NCBI GenBank assembly: GCA_030611395.1
Contig: JAUWPX010000067.1
Span: 1 to 7,263 of the forward strand
Length of the DNA: 7,263 nucleotides
Direction: 5' to 3'
From: Bacteroidota bacterium
Lineage (GTDB): Bacteria; Bacteroidota; Bacteroidia; Bacteroidales; VadinHA17
Below the pieces are notes generated by a model that ran no database searches, was not told where the DNA came from, and was given only the letters and a program-made list of their open reading frames with translations. How positions within the stretch are numbered: the stretch's first letter is position 1; every line of letters begins with the position of its first letter. Both the position numbers and the translations under genes were made by a program. Below, in pieces: positions 5,937 to 7,263 of the stretch.

Positions 5937-7190
5937 ATGACCTTACTACTTTCACAATTCGGAATTATCCTGGTGAGTATTGCTGTTTTCCTGGTGGTGA
6001 TCTTGTCCCTTGTACTTATTCTGCTTTACGCACGAAAAAAATTAACACCCCAGGGTGAAGTGCAACTCAAAATAAATGACAGGGAAATGCAGGTTTCCCC
6101 GGGCTCAACACTTTTATCAACACTATCAGCCAATGAAATTTATCTTCCGTCAGCTTGCGGTGGAATGGGAACCTGTGGAATGTGTACATGCCAGGTGCTT
6201 GAAGGTGGTGGGTCTATTCTTCCGACTGAAACGGGCTTTTTTACCCGTAAAGAACAACAAAATAACTGGAGACTGGGATGCCAGGTGAAAGTTCGCGAGG
6301 ATATGGTTATTAGGGTGCCTGAAGCTATACTGGATATTAAGAAATATGAATGTGAAGTTGTCTCGAACAGGAACGTTGCAACTTTCATCAAAGAGTTTAT
6401 TGTTAAATTACCTGAAGGTGAATCCCTTGATTTTCAATCTGGTGGTTATATTCAGATTGATGTTCCTAAAGTTGATGTTGATTTCAGGAAGGATATTTCT
6501 GTTGATGAGATGTTCCGCTCCGACTGGGACAAGTTTGGATTATGGGATCTGAAAATGAAAAATCCGGAAGAGACATACAGGGCATATTCAATGGGGAATC
6601 ATCCTGCTGAAGGAAATATCATCCTGCTGAATATCCGTATTGCTACTCCGCCATGGGAGAGCTCAAAAAACAGGTTTAAAAAAGTGAACCCGGGTATCTG
6701 TTCGTCCTATATTTTTTCAAGGAAACCGGGCGATAAAGTTACTATCTCAGGTCCATACGGTGAATTCTTCATTAAAGATACAAACAAGGAAATGATATAT
6801 ATAGGCGGTGGCGCCGGAATGGCTCCAATGCGCTCTCACCTGTTACACTTGTTTGATACGCTCAAAACAAGCAGAAAAGTGACCTATTGGTACGGTGCCA
6901 GATCAAAAGAGGAAATATTTTATGAAGAGCATTTTCGTGAATTGGAAAGAAATTTCCCCAATTTTAAGTTTTATATTGCTCTTTCCGAACCGCTTAAAGA
7001 GGATAACTGGGATGGATTAACAGGTTTTATTCACCAGGTTCTCTATGATAGTTATCTGAGTAAACACGAAGAGCCGGAGGAAATAGAATATTACTTCTGC
7101 GGACCGCCTTTAATGAATAGCGCTGTTGAGAAATTGTTGTACGACCTGGGAGTGCCGGATGAGATGATTGCTTTTGATGATTTTGGCTAG
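5937..7190 (+). CDS. nqrF: Na+-NQR subunit F, NADH-oxidising FAD/2Fe-2S subunit
   Basis: NqrF is the electron entry subunit: it oxidises NADH in the cytoplasm through FAD and passes electrons to a 2Fe-2S centre. The 417-residue product (Vibrio about 408) has one N-terminal helix at about 7-31. A plant-type ferredoxin domain (about 40-130) follows, with ligands Cys74, Cys80, Cys83 (CGGMGTCGMC) and Cys115. The rest is a ferredoxin:NADP+ reductase-like module. RAYSMGNHP (216-224) is the flavin-binding motif, and SGPYGEFF (271-278) follows it. GGGAGMAPMRSH (290-301) is the NADH-binding loop, and CGPPLM (388-393) lies near the C-terminus, which ends FDDFG with the conserved aromatic residue. An 84-bp gap with no clear promoter separates it from nqrE. 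A heptad repeat array starts at the base after the TAG stop. Confidence 0.97.
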   Translation: MTLLLSQFGIILVSIAVFLVVILSLVLILLYARKKLTPQGEVQLKINDREMQVSPGSTLLSTLSANEIYLPSACGGMGTCGMCTCQVLEGGGSILPTETGFFTRKEQQNNWRLGCQVKVREDMVIRVPEAILDIKKYECEVVSNRNVATFIKEFIVKLPEGESLDFQSGGYIQIDVPKVDVDFRKDISVDEMFRSDWDKFGLWDLKMKNPEETYRAYSMGNHPAEGNIILLNIRIATPPWESSKNRFKKVNPGICSSYIFSRKPGDKVTISGPYGEFFIKDTNKEMIYIGGGAGMAPMRSHLLHLFDTLKTSRKVTYWYGARSKEEIFYEEHFRELERNFPNFKFYIALSEPLKEDNWDGLTGFIHQVLYDSYLSKHEEPEEIEYYFCGPPLMNSAVEKLLYDLGVPDEMIAFDDFG

Positions 7191-7222
7191 CACCCGGCAC
7201 CCAGCACCCAGCACCCAGCACC
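7191..7222. repeat. CACCCAG heptanucleotide array with G-quadruplex motif on the - strand
   Basis: CACCCGG is followed by three perfect CACCCAG copies and the partial copy CACC. The four CCC runs (7193-7195, 7200-7202, 7207-7209, 7214-7216) are separated by exactly 4 nt. The - strand therefore reads GGG-TGCT-GGG-TGCT-GGG-TGCC-GGG, which fits the canonical G3N1-7 quadruplex pattern. The array abuts the nqrF stop codon. No ordinary stem-loop terminator is seen here. Confidence 0.9.
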
Positions 7223-7226
7223 TTCT

Positions 7227-7263
7227 TTGAACCTTGAACCTTGAACCTTGAACCTTGAACCTT
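7227..7263. repeat. TTGAACC heptanucleotide array, running off the window
   Basis: Five perfect TTGAACC copies (7227-7261) plus TT at the edge; the array probably continues beyond the window. It lies 4 bp after the CACCCAG array and has the same 7-bp period but an unrelated unit. No gene is visible between nqrF and the edge. Confidence 0.92.

Larger units (their letters stand above)
1133..7190 (+). other. nqrABCDEF operon (Na+-translocating NADH:quinone oxidoreductase)
   Basis: Six same-strand genes stand in the canonical order A-B-C-D-E-F, with gaps of 57 (from the chosen nqrB start), 40, -4, 133 and 84 bp. No opposing gene and no convincing internal promoter or intrinsic terminator was seen, so a single transcript from the promoter near 1072-1102 is the simplest reading. 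The unusually long nqrD-nqrE spacer carries a hairpin and repeats and could be a site of RNA processing or uneven expression. All cofactor residues are present, with one motif variant in NqrC. Confidence 0.9.

Noticed and set aside
6076..6552. Short + strand frames inside nqrF
   Set aside because: Alternative frames of a fully conserved gene, with no independent signals.
1133..7190. Rnf complex instead of Na+-NQR
   Set aside because: The last gene is NqrF with ferredoxin, FAD and NADH modules, and the first is NqrA without the 4Fe-4S motifs of RnfC; no RnfB is present.
7027..7221. 64-codon antisense frame starting in the CACCCAG array
   Set aside because: Its N-terminus is only translated repeat (Gly/Ala/Cys-rich) and the rest is nqrF antisense.
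7191..7263. CRISPR array or intrinsic terminator
   Set aside because: Units are contiguous 7-mers with no spacers and no palindromic stem followed by a U-run.

Overview
The window carries a complete six-gene nqrABCDEF operon on the + strand. It encodes the sodium-translocating NADH:quinone oxidoreductase (Na+-NQR). A divergent, left-truncated gene on the - strand encodes a homologue of the type IX secretion system (T9SS) Plug protein, the family formerly called DUF5103. The Plug-family gene, the form of the Nqr proteins, the A-rich leaders without strong Shine-Dalgarno sites and the TTTG/TAnnTTTG promoter elements all point to a member of the Bacteroidota. A Bacteroidales- or Marinilabiliales-like lineage fits best, but this is inference from protein resemblance. 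The DNA is AT-rich and no gene looks foreign.

Layout: 1-953 (-) is the Plug-like secreted protein, running off the left edge. 954-1132 is a divergent intergenic region with a degenerate 7-bp repeat array and one promoter candidate in each direction. 1133-7190 (+) is nqrA, B, C, D, E, F in canonical order. nqrC and nqrD overlap by 4 bp (ATGA). The nqrD-nqrE spacer is 133 bp and holds a perfect three-copy 9-bp tandem repeat and an imperfect hairpin bracketed by 9-bp direct repeats. 7191-7263 (right edge) consists almost entirely of two different perfect or near-perfect heptanucleotide arrays that begin at the base after the nqrF stop codon.

How the genes work together: NqrF oxidises NADH through FAD and a 2Fe-2S centre. 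Electrons then pass through an iron centre held by the conserved cysteines of NqrD and NqrE, the covalent FMNs of NqrC and NqrB, and a riboflavin, to quinone. NqrA is the peripheral cytoplasmic subunit. The complex exports Na+ across the inner membrane. The key cysteines, flavin-attachment threonines and nucleotide-binding motifs are all present, so the complex looks functional. No apbE (flavin transferase) gene is in the window, so flavinylation must depend on a gene elsewhere.

The operon itself is ordinary. The least explained part is the intergenic DNA: short-unit tandem repeats, mostly with a 7-bp period but with different unit sequences, abut the genes on both flanks. One of them places four CCC runs at 7-bp spacing (a G-quadruplex motif on the - strand) directly behind nqrF. 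I found no undescribed protein system here.
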